From assembly GCA_964017125.1 (NCBI GenBank), contig OZ024909.1, positions 49,573,580 to 49,637,579 on the forward strand: a stretch of 64,000 nt of DNA, given 5' to 3'. The notes under the pieces were generated by a model. It did not search any database, had not been told where the DNA came from, and saw only the letters and a list, made by a program, of their open reading frames with translations. Positions 1 through 13,400 of the stretch are shown in pieces (the stretch's first letter is position 1; every line of letters begins with the position of its first letter). The position numbers and the translations under genes are program-made. This stretch comes from Flabesymbios commensalis. Lineage: Eukaryota > Annelida > Polychaeta > Terebellida > Flabelligeridae.

Positions 1-374
1 CGGCCGACGAAGGACTCCTCCCAATCTTGCCATCAAAACTCAAATAACTTCCTCCTCCGTCCGATCGACGGTATTAAATAAACCAGGAAACTGTCTTCTC
101 TCTTGTCATGTTTATTTGATTAACATGCGATAACAGTAAAGAACAACTATCCGCGCACGGCACGTCTCTATGGACTTGGCGAGAGCGAGCTGCGGCACGT
201 CCGCAGTCGCTGAGTATCACGCTTCAAGTGAGGGAAAAATACTAAGGGCCGCACCACGCTGCTCTGCGTGCGCACGTCACCACAGTATGACAACGAGGCG
301 GTCATCCCTGTCAGCCTGCGTCCAGGAATCTGTGGATAACTGCCACATTGATTAAGCCATGTCAGGATCCTACA
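1..374 (-). repeat. 3' LTR of copy A (cut by window edge)
   Basis: Direct repeat of 7791-8164 and 16893-17266. The element-sense start is TGTAGGATCC at 374, next to the polypurine tract. An AATAAA poly(A) signal lies on the minus strand at 111-116. The other end of the LTR is outside the window. Confidence 0.9.
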
Positions 375-386
375 TTACCCCCGGCT
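375..386 (-). other. Polypurine tract of the LTR element
   Basis: Element-sense GCCGGGGGTAA sits directly before the TGTA start of the 3' LTR. This is the expected position for the plus-strand primer of reverse transcription. It is present only in copy A. Confidence 0.65.
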
Positions 387-731
387 GAGTGACAACGTAG
401 GACCAAACTGACGTGTAGGAGACTGCTTCGTGCAAGTAGCGGGGTTGTCAATTATGTAACCTCTTATACTAAGCATATTGTTCTTTAAAAAAATAAATAT
501 AGCGGCTGTGGTTATATTGTGGGCGGTTGAAAGCGCAGCATTATACGTGAATTGTCCGATCCTCTTAACACCAACTGTCCTTGATGAATTATTCACGTGC
601 TGCAATCTTCTATCAACCCATTCATTTAATTAACAGAATTGCTATTAATGCTTTAGCAATGAACTTGCTAAAAGAAAATGTCTTTACATTTACATATCTG
701 TACACAATTCTGCCAGGCCTGGCATATTCAT

Positions 732-1313
732 TTACAATTTAACAACATTATGATTACGAGGTATGCGGTTGGGCCCGCCATAGACGTCATTGGGCGCGAC
801 TATGGCGTGAACCATCTGCACAAATCGAGCAGGAGTCTGGATTGTGCGTCCGACTCTAGTTTTTCGCACTGTTTGGTCGGTCGAAATTTTTTCGCGATTA
901 GCGATATTCACACGTTTGCTTTTTGTCGAGTCGATTGCGGCGTCAGCAGCACCCGGGGTTTTACCCCGTAGATGTAAAGGTATGCGGGAATACGTTCGTA
1001 AACCACCGCCGTTCCCGTTAGCGCGGGACGCGGCAGGGGCTCGCAAATGCGGCGCTACGTAAGCATTGTCTCTGTTGGACAAGTTTACTTTAACATCTAT
1101 TTGCTTTGGGACTGTGGCCGATTTTTGATTGCTTCTGACTGCCGTCGACTTGTTTGTATTGACTCTCGCCCCATTGGACGTCGGAGTGTCCGCACTACCA
1201 GGTCTAGGTGGACCCTGTGGATTCCTACTAGACATCATGGTAGCCGTCGACTTCCGTGAGTTGCTTGGCGTTTTACGCTGTGTTGTCGTACCTGTTGTAG
1301 GCTCGCACTCCAT
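732..1313 (-). CDS. Short 3' reading frame of LTR element A
   Basis: A 193-residue frame just downstream of gag-pol. It is rich in Ser, Thr, Asn, Pro, Arg and Lys, with no membrane segment and no envelope-like feature. The last 30 or so residues are basic, with an RVGRTIQTPARF stretch of the kind often found at the extreme 3' end of Ty3/gypsy coding regions. It is therefore more likely retroelement coding sequence than an independent gene. The duplicated copy has a shorter version (9965-10414) because the duplication boundary lies inside it. No separate function is assigned. Confidence 0.5.
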   Translation of the reverse strand: MECEPTTGTTTQRKTPSNSRKSTATMMSSRNPQGPPRPGSADTPTSNGARVNTNKSTAVRSNQKSATVPKQIDVKVNLSNRDNAYVAPHLRAPAASRANGNGGGLRTYSRIPLHLRGKTPGAADAAIDSTKSKRVNIANREKISTDQTVRKTRVGRTIQTPARFVQMVHAIVAPNDVYGGPNRIPRNHNVVKL

Positions 1314-1347
1314 GTGAGCGGGTTTAACGCGATCTAAGGAGACCGTC

Positions 1348-4300
1348 TCAGCCTTTAACTAGGATTTTCATATCTCTGCCGCTCCTCGCGACGACCTTGT
1401 ATGGTCCGTCGTAAGGGGCGGTCAGAGGCGGTGCAATTGCGATTCGGCGCGAGAATACATGAGTACATGTAGCGATTTCCTTGAATTGGAAAATGTTGTG
1501 TTGTTGTGTGTCACGTGGCGGACATAGACGGAGACGCGACATGGCTACGCTACGCGAATAATTCTCCAAATCGGTGTTAGCGTCGACGTTGTACTGTTTA
1601 GTAAACTCTCCTGGGAGTCTAAGGGTTGTCCCGTAAATCATCTCAGCAGCTGAGCTGCCCAGTCTCTCCTTCACGGCTGAATGAACTCCTAACGGTACGG
1701 CCGGTAACGTGATAGTCCACGGATTCGGTGACTCGTGCGCCATAATGGCGGCTTTCAATTGATGGTGGAAACGCTCGACCATGCCATTCGACTGAGGGTG
1801 ATAACTCGTGGTACGATTCCAAATAATCCCGAATTGGTTACATAAACTATCCCACAATTTGGACTCGAATTGAGCGCCCCTATCAGTGGTGATAGTGGCC
1901 GGGGTACCATAACGTGCTATCCACCCGCTGAAGAAGGCATCGGCGACCGTTTCGGCTCTAATATCTACCATAGGTATAGCTTCGGGCCAATGTGTAAAAC
2001 GGTCGACACAAGTCAGTAGATATCTAAAACCATCAGCATAAGGTAAAGGTCCGACTATGTACACGTGGACATGATCGAATCGCTCGGTAGGTTCAGTGAA
2101 CTTTCCGAAAACAGGAGTTTTATGACGTGAAACTTTAGCGGTCTGGCAACCCTTACAGGTACGACACCATCTAGCAATATCTATGTTTATGCCGTGCCAT
2201 ACAAATCGGGTATTAATCAAAGGTCTGGTGGCTCTATGCGATGGATGGCCTAAACCGTGTAAGTTTGAAAAAACTTTTCGGCGAAATTTCGCGGTAAGGT
2301 ACGGCCGGTTGTGTCCCGTGGACACATCACACCAGATCAATTGATTATCAAATGATTTCAATAGTTTGAAATTCATAGTTGACGTAGTCGAATGTCTCAA
2401 ACGTGTGAATTCCGCGTCATTAGCTTGATCGAGACTTAACGCTTTATAGTCTATCACTGGGCCATCGTGTATTGCTGACACTGATGGTCGTGACAGCGCA
2501 TCAGCGACGAAATTTGTCTCTCCTTTTACATATCTAATATCGGTGGTGAATTCAGCAATGAACGCTAATTGACGTGTTTGTCGTAGGGATGCGCGCTCAG
2601 TGACGGATGACACTACGAATGTTAACGGTTTATGATCAGTAATAACGAAAAACTTTCGTCCTTCTAAATTGTGTCTGAAATGTTTAATTGTAGCGTATAC
2701 TGCCAAAAGTTCACGATCGACTTCGCTATATCGTGTCTCTGCTGGGTTCAGCTTCTTGCTGAAAAACGAAAGCGGCTGCCACATACCGTTTAAAAATTGT
2801 TGCAAAACGCCACCGACGGCGACATCACTAGCGTCACACGTGATGTTAAGCTGAGCCGTCGAATCTGGGTGCACCAGAAGCGTAGCGTTTGCCAGTATCT
2901 GTTTCGACCCAGAAAATGCTGACTCTGCTTCTTCATTCCACTTCAAATCGAAATTTGATTTCCGTGACAATCTGGTATGGCCTTCGTTGGCAGAAGTCAG
3001 TAAATTATTGAGTGGCGTCAGCTTGTCGGCGCAATGCGGTATGAAATGGTGGTAATAATTTACCATTCCCAGATACCTACGCAATGCTCGTTGCTTTTCG
3101 GGTTTAATGAAATTAACGATCGCGTCAACGGCGCTAGGTAACGGCGAAATTCCTCCGGCGCAAACGTGATGACCTAAGAAACTTAATTCAGATGTTCCGA
3201 ACTGACACTTTTCAGGACCAATGATGATTCCGTACTCCGATAGTCGAGCAAAAAGAATTCGTAGATGTTTCTTATGCGTTTTATGATCTGGGCTGGTTAC
3301 CAGTAGGTCATCCAAATAAACAAAAACGAAATCAAGTCTGCATGTCACGTGGTCTATAAATCGTTGAAACGTTTGACCGGAATTTCTCAGACCAAATGGG
3401 GTTCTAGTGAAATTAAACAAGCCAAAAGGTGTGGTAACCGCAGTCTTGTGTACGTCGGACGGTTCCACCGGAATTTGGTAATAAGCCCTGACTAAGTCTA
3501 TCTTCGAGAAAATTTTCGATCCGGCTAACCGCTGCGTAAAATCTTGAATATGCGGAATCAGATAACGGTCCGGTACGGTCTGTGCATTCAAACTACAGTA
3601 GTCCCCACATGGTCTCCAATCGCCGTTTTTCTTTGGCACCATGTGAAGCGCTGAGGACCACTCGCTGTCGCTGGGTTCAATAACCCCTAATTTAATCATA
3701 TCGTCAAATTCGCGTTTAGCGGTAACCAACTTATCGGGAGCCAAACATCGTGGTCGAGCAAAAACCGGGTGACCTTTAGTCACAATCTTGTGAGTTATGC
3801 CGTGTTTGACGGGCTCACCCTTTGTCGTAGGGCGTGTCAGTTCCGGGAACTGGCCGAGGAGTTTAGTATATTCGTTTTGAACTGTATCGACTCTGTTCAA
3901 TGACAGAGGTTTAATCGAAGATAATGAAGCGGCAATGGCTAAGCCTGTACGCATGTCTCGAAGACATCTGCTTCTCAAGTCTACGAGCAAATTGTAGTGG
4001 ATAAAAAAATCAGCCCCGATTATGGGTTGCTGCACATCTGCCACTATGAACGTCCACGGATATTCGCGCTTCAAACCGACGTCGACGACGCGTTTACAAT
4101 TGCCGTAAGTCTTTATAGTGCTATTATTAGCTGCAACCAGGGGGAGACTGTCAGCGCCCGAAATCCCGTTAGCGCAAGATTTTGGCAGAACACTGACAGC
4201 TGCACCCGTGTCGATCAAATATCTGCATTTGTGTCCTTTATCTGCGACATATAATAACTTAGAGTGAGATAACGCGATATTCGCTACTTCGCGCTGACCT

Positions 4301-5352
4301 AATGAAACATAGTATGAACAGGGTTCACTGCACAAGCGCGCCTTTTCACCGTAAGTGTGGTGGTAATAGCAAACCTGTGCAGTGGCTGTGTCGGTCGGTT
4401 GTGCGACATTATTTTGCGACGTTTGCGGCGGCGGTACGAAAGGGCGAACATTTTGTGGTGCATTAGTACAATTATTTGAATTAGGCCTATTAACAAACTC
4501 ATTGGCCTGTACATTCGGCGGCGGAACGAAAGGTCGAGCATTATCTTTAACGTCTCTATATTGGCTATGTTGATTACCAATGAAACCTGAGGCCTGTACA
4601 TTAGGGACAAATGCAGGCGCGTGAGCGTAGTTATTAGCTCGTCCACGTCCTTTATTCCGTTTATTCTCAGAAGTTGTTACTGTCTCTAATCTCTTGATGC
4701 GTTTGGATAGATCTTCTAACAAACCAACTAATTTGCTGGTCTCGTCGACTTTGATTTCTGCGACCCCCGGCTTACTCTCTTCAACGTCTTCTTCTGCAGC
4801 TAGTGCCCTGTCAGCCAAAATGGCCAAACTCTCAAGGGAGGCACTGTCGGGTTGAGTCGCCAAATGGGCTCTGATAGAAGCGGGCATCTGTCTTATAAAC
4901 GCTTGTCGAATCACCGCCTTTCCAACAACAGCTTTGGTGCCGAAACCTGCAGTCTTCTGCAGACGTCTCAGGAACCGCGAGGGAATGTCGCTTCCAATCT
5001 TCTCGCCAGAGATAACTTTATTAACCCTTTCAGGTGTTGCCAATCCTCGCCTCTCAATTAGTATGGCTTTCAGGCTGTCATATTTATTTGACCTGAATGG
5101 CTGCAGCAGCACGTCTCTCACGTCTGATGCTATCTCCCCAGAAAGTGCAGCGCAGGTTAGGTTATAACGCTCGTCGTCATCATCGATCTGGTGGAGGGCG
5201 AATTGCGTCTCGATTTGATTAAACCAGAGCTCCACATCAGAGGCGTAGAAAGTTGCAATTCTAAATTTGGGCAAGTTCGTAGCTCGTTTCTGCGGCTGTC
5301 TACCAAGCGGTGAAGAACTCCGTGATGAGTCACTCCTCGAGTAGGAATTCAA
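1348..5352 (-). CDS. gag-pol: Gag-Pol polyprotein of LTR element A
   Basis: An open frame of 1334 residues. Gag occupies about residues 1-330 and ends with a Cys/His box ([14 protein letters not shown], about 328-341). An aspartic protease core, [12 protein letters not shown], lies near 379-390. Reverse transcriptase spans about 510-740, with VYLDDLLV at 678-685. RNase H runs about 830-955, opening with [11 protein letters not shown] and containing ITDHKPLTF. Integrase runs about 1025-1260, with a zinc-binding HPSHR...CRTCKGC region, [13 protein letters not shown] and [14 protein letters not shown]. The order PR-RT-RNaseH-IN is that of Ty3/gypsy. Gag and Pol share one frame. The start is the first ATG of this frame; a 132-residue frame overlaps it upstream (5349-5747) and is probably leader. 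Treated as a fossil retroelement gene, not a host gene. Confidence 0.96.
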   Translation of the reverse strand: MNSYSRSDSSRSSSPLGRQPQKRATNLPKFRIATFYASDVELWFNQIETQFALHQIDDDDERYNLTCAALSGEIASDVRDVLLQPFRSNKYDSLKAILIERRGLATPERVNKVISGEKIGSDIPSRFLRRLQKTAGFGTKAVVGKAVIRQAFIRQMPASIRAHLATQPDSASLESLAILADRALAAEEDVEESKPGVAEIKVDETSKLVGLLEDLSKRIKRLETVTTSENKRNKGRGRANNYAHAPAFVPNVQASGFIGNQHSQYRDVKDNARPFVPPPNVQANEFVNRPNSNNCTNAPQNVRPFVPPPQTSQNNVAQPTDTATAQVCYYHHTYGEKARLCSEPCSYYVSLGQREVANIALSHSKLLYVADKGHKCRYLIDTGAAVSVLPKSCANGISGADSLPLVAANNSTIKTYGNCKRVVDVGLKREYPWTFIVADVQQPIIGADFFIHYNLLVDLRSRCLRDMRTGLAIAASLSSIKPLSLNRVDTVQNEYTKLLGQFPELTRPTTKGEPVKHGITHKIVTKGHPVFARPRCLAPDKLVTAKREFDDMIKLGVIEPSDSEWSSALHMVPKKNGDWRPCGDYCSLNAQTVPDRYLIPHIQDFTQRLAGSKIFSKIDLVRAYYQIPVEPSDVHKTAVTTPFGLFNFTRTPFGLRNSGQTFQRFIDHVTCRLDFVFVYLDDLLVTSPDHKTHKKHLRILFARLSEYGIIIGPEKCQFGTSELSFLGHHVCAGGISPLPSAVDAIVNFIKPEKQRALRRYLGMVNYYHHFIPHCADKLTPLNNLLTSANEGHTRLSRKSNFDLKWNEEAESAFSGSKQILANATLLVHPDSTAQLNITCDASDVAVGGVLQQFLNGMWQPLSFFSKKLNPAETRYSEVDRELLAVYATIKHFRHNLEGRKFFVITDHKPLTFVVSSVTERASLRQTRQLAFIAEFTTDIRYVKGETNFVADALSRPSVSAIHDGPVIDYKALSLDQANDAEFTRLRHSTTSTMNFKLLKSFDNQLIWCDVSTGHNRPYLTAKFRRKVFSNLHGLGHPSHRATRPLINTRFVWHGINIDIARWCRTCKGCQTAKVSRHKTPVFGKFTEPTERFDHVHVYIVGPLPYADGFRYLLTCVDRFTHWPEAIPMVDIRAETVADAFFSGWIARYGTPATITTDRGAQFESKLWDSLCNQFGIIWNRTTSYHPQSNGMVERFHHQLKAAIMAHESPNPWTITLPAVPLGVHSAVKERLGSSAAEMIYGTTLRLPGEFTKQYNVDANTDLENYSRSVAMSRLRLCPPRDTQQHNIFQFKEIATCTHVFSRRIAIAPPLTAPYDGPYKVVARSGRDMKILVKG

Positions 5353-7780
5353 ACGTCTATCCCGAGCAATCCGGGCAAAATCGGCTTTGAGGCGTTGATA
5401 TTCCTCGTCAGCTGCTCGGAATTGAACCTCATTGTCTTCACTGTCGGGATGATAGCTATCTTTTGGTCTAGCACCCGCACCTTATAGAGGCGATGACATG
5501 AATCCTTCGCTGTCGTACTGCTTTGACATGATGAAGTAGTGTTTGTGAAATTATTTATTAATTGAAGCACCTGGGGTAGCTGGCCTATTGGCTCTGTGCC
5601 TACCCCAAATGTGTTTAAAATGGCATGTCGTATTAACACATGCCAACTATTTTTGACGCGCCGTGCGCGGACAGGTTGTACAATGCCGTAAAAATCAGAT
5701 GAAAAATGTCTGTAATATGTTGAAGTTAGAAGTGTAGACTGTAGCAAATGTTCATGCTATGTCGCATGGTGCGAGAAACGGGGGTTGCAGATTAGTTGCA
5801 GAAATATGCGTCGTTGAAATTTCACCTAAGTGCTGTTCACAAATTCACAAAGATATATATTGATTAAAGTGAAAACTGGAGGTCTATATGAGACATAAAA
5901 CGTTTTCACTGAGTCACACACATGCAAAATGGTACCGTGAAACCGTAGGTCGCAGTGGTACATAAACACAATATGCCAGATATAACTGTGATAAGCTATG
6001 CTAAGCTATTATAATAGTTTTTGTAAATCGACCTGGGTGAAAAAAAATTTTTTTCACACAAGTCGAAAAACACATTCAAATATTTGCAATGTTTCGCGAT
6101 AGCGCAACTGTCAAATCGAATATTTCTGTATTTATAAAAAATTTAAACTTCAGAAATAACTATCGTGAGAAAATTTCGTTCTCAAACTGATAGACTAAAT
6201 GTGACTGCGTAGAAAAACAGTGACATTTGTGATTTAAGAATAGTATCTAAAACGTGACTGACAGTAGTCTATGTTGATAAATGATAAAGTGTATCATTTC
6301 GCTGAAAAATGATATCTGTGATGAACATTCCACGTTTTTTTTTTATAATGGTACGTTCATCACCGAATCACTTCATAAACGTCCGAATCAATCACTCGCA
6401 TCGATTCATTGGTTGACGTATAAACCGACTGTGTTCGATGGCGGTTGGTTTATGTCGCTTGTGTTGGGTGTGTGTGTGTATGATCGGCGCTCACAGCCTG
6501 TACGGCAGGCAGCATGTGGCTTATAGTCTGTGACAGTAAGCTTTGAGCGATGCGTACATAGTATACAGTCAGCATCCCTGTCTCGCCTCACATTAGCATA
6601 TTCATCAGCTACTGCGTGCCCAAATAAGGCGCTGAATAGCCTAGCACGATTACAAACACCAAAAGCGTTTCAAAGTGAATAAAAAAATCTCACCAATTAG
6701 TGACAGAATTTCGTTTTCGAAACGACTTATTTACACATTTTCTCCCTCAATCGTGTTGAAAAAGAAAATTTACAAACAATTTAAAAAAAAAATTTATTAC
6801 AAACTGTCCGTGTAAAATTTGGAACACGTGACTAATAATCTCCACCAAATCAAAATGGCGGCTTACTTTATGCTAATGTGTTGCGGCGACACAGGTTCAC
6901 TGTCCCGATGCATGCCGGGTAGGGGGGAACACGTGGGTGCCCACGGCGAGCTTTGAGCTAAGTTAGGGAAACCAGCGACCAAGATGGCGCTCACCTACCA
7001 AATACAAATACAATATTCACGTTCTCTGAAATAACATATGATAATAGTACAAAATATTGACCTACGGTCCTGGGAATATTTTTAGGCAGACCAAATAAGA
7101 CCGTTTATTGACATTCATTTAGGGAAACAATTTATTTTGGCCCTAAACCTATTAAAGGTTACCCGAGTCGAAGCGGTAGTAAAAATTTCTGTCGATTTGT
7201 AGAAAAATCATGAAAAAATTTGACGAGATTTCGTCTGTGGACTTTAAGATCGAGTTACCCAATTATGGTAATCAACGATAAAAATAAGTTATAGAAAATA
7301 CCCCCTTCCTACTCGCCTACAGTGGCATTAGTAGGATGAAGGCATTAAACAAACTCTTACTATAAAAAATGATAGACTATGTCTATAAGAGTAATTTTCT
7401 AGATTCTTCTAGAGAATCGGCAAAGCCGCCATCTTGAAAAGGCGCCAAACACGTGGAATTTCGACCAAAATTTAGAAAACTACGCCGTTTTCGACGCAAA
7501 GAAACGTGCGTCTCGTCTGGTAACTCTTTCTAACTAATTAATACTGGCATACATATATTTTGACCTACAGCTTTCACGTACCTTGTGAAAAAAATGCGAA
7601 TGATTTTTTTCAAAAAATCCCCTAAAATTATGAAACTATCCTTGAAAACAGCAGTTTTCACCCGGCTTCTAGGTGAAAACACTGTTGCGTGAACAATCAG
7701 TCGTCGAGTTCACCAATATGGCGTGTGAGATGGTCGGATTAACCAAAATGTCGTGGTAAACCTACACCGGGGTTCCGTTA
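5353..7780 (-). other. Untranslated leader of LTR element A
   Basis: About 2.4 kb of AT-rich DNA between gag and the 5' LTR, repeated at 14454-16882 with few differences. It contains a 132-residue frame next to gag (5349-5747) without recognisable domains. I found no convincing tRNA primer-binding site, so part of this interval could belong to a longer LTR. Confidence 0.55.
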
Positions 7781-8164
7781 TGGGTCACAACGGCCGACGA
7801 AGGACTCCTCCCAATCTTGCCATCAAAACTCAAATAACTTCCTCCTCCGTCCGATCGACGGTATTAAATAAACCAGGAAACTGTCTTCTCTCTTGTCATG
7901 TTTATTTGATTAACATGCGATAACAGTAAAGCACAACCATCCGCGCACGGCACGTCTCTATGGACTTAGCGAGAGCGAGCTGCGGCACGTCCGCAGTCGC
8001 TGAGTATCACGCTTCAAGTGAGGGAAAAATACTAAGGGCCGCACCACGCTGCTCTGCGTGCGCACGTCACCACAGTATGACAACGAGGCGGTCATCCCTG
8101 TCAGCCTGCGTCCAGGAATCTGGGGATAACTGCCACATTGATTAAGCGATGTCAGGACCCTACA
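7781..8164 (-). repeat. 5' LTR of copy A
   Basis: Positions 7791-8164 match 1-374 with 6 differences. Choosing the TG at 7781 would give a TG...CA LTR of 384 bp, but the left border cannot be proved because copy A's other LTR runs off the window. An AATAAA lies on the minus strand at 7901-7906. Confidence 0.85.
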
Positions 8165-9406
8165 GGCCTACTATAACACTCACTTAAAAATGTCACCAGA
8201 CAACAACTCATCTCTGATAGTTTTGACAGCTCGATCAGGGCGGTCAGCCACACACCACACATGATATGCCGCGTGCATACATCATATCACGTGGTGTCTG
8301 GTGGCAGCACGGGCTTAAAGTTGTAACTGCAGCTGTAGACCACACATCATTGGCGTCGAGTTCGTCGAAGACATCATCGGGCCACATGATCAGGTACCTA
8401 TCTCAGTTCAAGTAAGACATATCATGACATTTAACAGTAATAATGTACTCCAGACTGCTCGACTTTGAAAAACGCTAGGATTACTTGAAAAATCATAAGC
8501 CCGGGCCTATATCGGGGGCCTATATCATGGCTCTTGTCATTGCTTGTTTGTTTACTGAACTGTCAGAAATAGACAGGCCTACATCACATGATCAGCACAT
8601 GACATGCATGATCCATGATACCACGCTAAGCAGTGCTAAGTGTGGGCCACAGTTGAGAATTGTTGAGTGACAATACTGCATTTTAAAGTCGTTTTGGCGG
8701 CGATATTTATCAAAATAAATATCAATAATAGAAAAACCAGGCCTTATGGCCAATTTTATAGCCTGGTTACTTCGAAGTATGTACCTTTAATGATACAGTA
8801 TTTGACAACATGATAGATCTTCAGAATTTTGTAGTGAGAAAAGCTGTATCTGGTGTACACAGACGAAAATTACGGATTACGTGTCTTAACATGCTTAATG
8901 AACATATATATAATAACTGGATTACACTATGATTTCCACATGCTATTATTTTTTTCTTGTCCTTGATTTAATAACCCGTTTGTGACGAGCCCCGGAGATC
9001 TCCGTGATGTAGGGAGACCATTCAGATAGGAGGCCCGGAGATCTCCAGGTCTGATTGTATGAGATAACTATGACGTCATAAAATAATCTCGTTTCAGAAA
9101 CAGGCAGTAACTTAAAAATCTCGTGTTCAACGGGTTAATAACACCTTTTTTTATGTTACCATAATCATGATAATTAGTTTGTTTGTTTTTTATCCACAAT
9201 ATGCTTTAATTCATACAGAGTGACACGAATCGTATACAGCCTATGTCCACATAACTGAGCTATAACATGCATTATCAATACCGTGGAATGCTCAGACCTA
9301 TCTTAGATGGGGAGGGAGTGGGGAAGATCACGCCACAAGCGAATTTCGGATATTACGAAGTAATTTTCTAGGTCCATGGTACTTCGTTATAACGAGGTTC
9401 GACTGT
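8165..9406. other. Right flank of the LTR insertion; no gene seen
   Basis: About 1.24 kb between the LTR and the foldback target-site duplication, identical in layout to 17267-18508. No coding frame with recognisable content. It holds the small MITE at 8973-9136 and two copies of the palindrome GGAGATCTCC near 8996 and 9045. Confidence 0.6.
8973..9136. mobile_element. Small MITE, first duplicated copy
   Basis: Inverted ends: AACCCGTTTGTGACGAG on the left and the reverse complement of CTCGTGTTCAACGGGTT on the right. Total length is 164 bp with no coding capacity. TTAATAA-like bases flank both ends, so the target duplication is ambiguous. Second copy at 18075-18238. Confidence 0.5.
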
Positions 9407-9414
9407 ATGTTATT

Positions 9415-9973
9415 GGGTGACAGTCACTTCGACACAAACAATTTCGACACAGTGCCATTTCGACACAGAAACGTGTTTTTGTCTAAAAATGTCATTTCGA
9501 CACAGGTTTGGACGTTTCTACACACATTTTGAAAATGTCATTTTTGTGTTTCCATCCAGGCTGACATTCCGTGGACTTTCTCTTAGTTGATTTTAAAATT
9601 CCACAAACCCATCTAATTTGCATAAATTTACATTAATTAACATAAATTAGCATATTTAAAGCCACTAATCTTAAAAATGCTCTAACTTTTCAAGCAAGTC
9701 ACTCACAGAGGTGTTTCGGGTGTCTATACACATGTTTTCCACACCAAGAAAGGCGTTTCACTATATTTTGAAGACCACAGGACAACCCAATTTTCATAAA
9801 TTAACATAAATTAACATATTTTTAGCTATAAAACTATAAAATGCTATAACTTTTCAACCAAGTCACACACCGAGGTGTTTTTGGTGTCTATACTAAGGTT
9901 TTTCACCCCATGGAAGTCGTTTCACTAACTTTTAAAGACCACAGGACAACCTAATTTGCATAAATTAACATAA
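9415..9973. mobile_element. Partial foldback element tip (duplicated)
   Basis: The first 559 bp of the foldback element described at 18517, preceded by its 8-bp ATGTTATT target site (9407-9414). It stops abruptly at 9973, where sequence from inside the LTR element begins. This is a by-product of the tandem duplication and not a separate insertion. Confidence 0.85.
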
Positions 9974-10448
9974 TTGGTCGGTCGAAATTTTTTCGCGATT
10001 AGCGATATTCACACGTTTGCTTTTTGTCGAGTCGATTGCGGCGTCAGCAGCACCCGGGGTTTTACCCCGTAGATGTAAAGGTATGCGGGAATACGTTCGT
10101 AAACCACCGCCGTTCCCGTTAGCGCGGGACGCGGCAGGGGCTCGCAAATGCGGCGCTACGTAAGCATTGTCTCTGTTGGACAAGTTTACTTTAACATCTA
10201 TTTGCTTTGGGACTGTGGCCGATTTTTGATTGCTTCTGACTGCCGTCGACTTGTTTGTATTGACTCTCGCCCCATTGGACGTCGGAGTGTCCGCACTACC
10301 AGGTCTAGGTGGACCCTGTGGATTCCTACTAGACATCCTGGTAGCCGTCGACTTCCGTGAGTTGCTTGGCGTTTTACGCTGTGTTGTCGTACCTGTTGTA
10401 GGCTCGCACTCCATGTGAGCGGGTTTAACGCGATCTAAGGAGACCGTC

Positions 10449-13400
10449 TCAGCCTTTAACTAGGATTTTCATATCTCTGCCGCTCCTCGCGACGACCTTG
10501 TATGGTCCGTCGTAAGGGGCGGTCAGAGGCGGTGCAATTGCGATTCGGCGCGAGAATACATGAGTACATGTAGCGATTTCCTTGAATTGGAAAATGTTGT
10601 GTTGTTGTGTGTCACGTGGCGGACATAGACGGAGACGCGACATGGCTACGCTACGCGAATAATTCTCCAAATCGGTGTTAGCGTCGACGTTGTACTGTTT
10701 AGTAAACTCTCCTGGGAGTCTAAGGGTTGTCCCGTAAATCATCTCAGCAGCTGAGCTGCCCAGTCTCTCCTTCACGGCTGAATGAACTCCTAACGGTACG
10801 GCCGGTAACGTGATAGTCCACGGATTCGGTGACTCGTGCGCCATAATGGCGGCTTTCAATTGATGGTGGAAACGCTCGACCATGCCATTCGACTGAGGGT
10901 GATAACTCGTGGTACGATTCCAAATAATCCCGAATTGGTTACATAAACTATCCCACAATTTGGACTCGAATTGAGCGCCCCTATCAGTGGTGATAGTGGC
11001 CGGGGTACCATAACGTGCTATCCACCCGCTGAAGAAGGCATCGGCGACCGTTTCGGCTCTAATATCTACCATAGGTATAGCTTCGGGCCAATGTGTAAAA
11101 CGGTCGACACAAGTCAGTAGATATCTAAAACCATCAGCATAAGGTAAAGGTCCGACTATGTACACGTGGACATGATCGAATCGCTCGGTAGGTTCAGTGA
11201 ACTTTCCGAAAACAGGAGTTTTATGACGTGAAACTTTAGCGGTCTGGCAACCCTTACAGGTACGACACCATCTAGCAATATCTATGTTTATGCCGTGCCA
11301 TACAAATCGGGTATTAATCAAAGGTCTGGTGGCTCTATGCGATGGATGGCCTAAACCGTGTAAGTTTGAAAAAACTTTTCGGCGAAATTTCGCGGTAAGG
11401 TACGGCCGGTTGTGTCCCGTGGACACATCACACCAGATCAATTGATTATCAAATGATTTCAATAGTTTGAAATTCATAGTTGACGTAGTCGAATGTCTCA
11501 AACGTGTGAATTCCGCGTCATTAGCTTGATCGAGACTTAACGCTTTATAGTCTATCACTGGGCCATCGTGTATTGCTGACACTGATGGTCGTGACAGCGC
11601 ATCAGCGACGAAATTTGTCTCTCCTTTTACATATCTAATATCGGTGGTGAATTCAGCAATGAACGCTAATTGACGTGTTTGTCGTAGGGATGCGCGCTCA
11701 GTGACGGATGACACTACGAATGTTAACGGTTTATGATCAGTAATAACGAAAAACTTTCGTCCTTCTAAATTGTGTCTGAAATGTTTAATTGTAGCGTATA
11801 CTGCCAAAAGTTCACGATCGACTTCGCTATATCGTGTCTCTGCTGGGTTCAGCTTCTTGCTGAAAAACGAAAGCGGCTGCCACATACCGTTTAAAAATTG
11901 TTGCAAAACGCCACCGACGGCGACATCACTAGCGTCACACGTGATGTTAAGCTGAGCCGTCGAATCTGGGTGCACCAGAAGCGTAGCGTTTGCCAGTATC
12001 TGTTTCGACCCAGAAAATGCTGACTCTGCTTCTTCATTCCACTTCAAATCGAAATTTGATTTCCGTGACAATCTGGTATGGCCTTCGTTGGCAGAAGTCA
12101 GTAAATTATTGAGTGGCGTCAGCTTGTCGGCGCAATGCGGTATGAAACGGTGGTAATAATTTACCATTCCCAGATACCTACGCAATGCTCGTTGCTTTTC
12201 GGGTTTAATGAAATTAACGATCGCGTCAACGGCGCTAGGTAACGGCGAAATTCCTTCGGCGCAAACGTGATGACCTAAGAAACTTAATTCAGATGTTCCG
12301 AACTGACACTTTTCAGGACCAATGATGATTCCGTACTCCGATAGTCGAGCAAAAAGAATTCGTAGATGTTTCTTATGCGTTTTATGATCTGGGCTGGTTA
12401 CCAGTAGGTCATCCAAATAAACAAAAACGAAATCAAGTCTGCATGTCACGTGGTCTATAAATCGTTGAAACGTTTGACCGGAATTTCTCAGACCAAATGG
12501 GGTTCTAGTGAAATTAAACAAGCCAAAAGGTGTGGTAACCGCAGTCTTGTGTACGTCGGACGGTTCCACCGGAATTTGGTAATAAGCCCTGACTAAGTCT
12601 ATCTTCGAGAAAATTTTCGATCCGGCTAACCGCTGCGTAAAATCTTGAATATGCGGAATCAGATAACGGTCCGGTACGGTCTGTGCATTCAAACTACAGT
12701 AGTCCCCACATGGTCTCCAATCGCCGTTTTTCTTTGGCACCATGTGAAGCGCTGAGGACCACTCGCTGTCGCTGGGTTCAATAACCCCTAATTTAATCAT
12801 ATCGTCAAATTCGCGTTTAGCGGTAACCAACTTATCGGGAGCCAAACATCGTGGTCGAGCAAAAACCGGGTGACCTTTAGTCACAATCTTGTGAGTTATG
12901 CCGTGTTTGACGGGCTCACCCTTTGTCGTAGGGCGTGTCAGTTCCGGGAACTGGCCGAGGAGTTTAGTATATTCGTTTTGAACTGTATCGACTCTGTTCA
13001 ATGACAGAGGTTTAATCGAAGATAATGAAGCGGCAATGGCTAAGCCTGTACGCATGTCTCGAAGACATCTGCTTCTCAAGTCTACGAGCAAATTGTAGTG
13101 GATAAAAAAATCAGCCCCGATTATGGGTTGCTGCACATCTGCCACTATGAACGTCCACGGATATTCGCGCTTCAAACCGACGTCGACGACGCGTTTACAA
13201 TTGCCGTAAGTCTTTATAGTGCTATTATTAGCTGCAACCAGGGGGAGACTGTCAGCGCCCGAAATCCCGTTAGCGCAAGATTTTGGCAGAACACTGACAG
13301 CTGCACCCGTGTCGATCAAATATCTGCATTTGTGTCCTTTATCTGCGACATATAATAACTTAGAGTGAGATAACGCGATATTCGCTACTTCGCGCTGACC

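Larger units (their letters stand above)
1..8164 (-). mobile_element. Ty3/gypsy LTR retrotransposon, copy A
   Basis: Minus-strand element. Its 3' LTR is at the left (the window opens inside it) and its 5' LTR is at 7781-8164. Between them lie a long gag-pol frame (1348-5352), a short downstream frame (732-1313) and a leader of about 2.4 kb. Ends of TGTA...: the element-sense LTR begins at 374 and at 8164. A G-rich polypurine tract abuts the left LTR, which fixes that border. The two LTRs differ at 6 of 374 compared positions (about 1.6%), so it is a fairly young insertion. It looks nearly whole, with about one break. The RT and integrase signatures and the C-rich gag box suggest the Mag/SURL-like side of Ty3/gypsy; the lineage is an inference. 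Confidence 0.93.
873..9973. repeat. Tandem segmental duplication, unit 1 (9101 bp)
   Basis: Runs from inside LTR element A, through its right LTR and right flank, into the left arm of a foldback element. The same succession recurs head-to-tail at 9974-19075. By eye the units differ at roughly a dozen to twenty positions, plus a 1-bp length difference in an A-run. Confidence 0.9.

Noticed and set aside
170-355. 61-residue frame repeated at 7960 and 17062
   Set aside because: Lies inside the three LTR copies; antisense to the element and without domain content.
2669-5167. Plus-strand frames inside the gag-pol region (also at 11770-14268)
   Set aside because: Antisense shadows of the minus-strand polyprotein.
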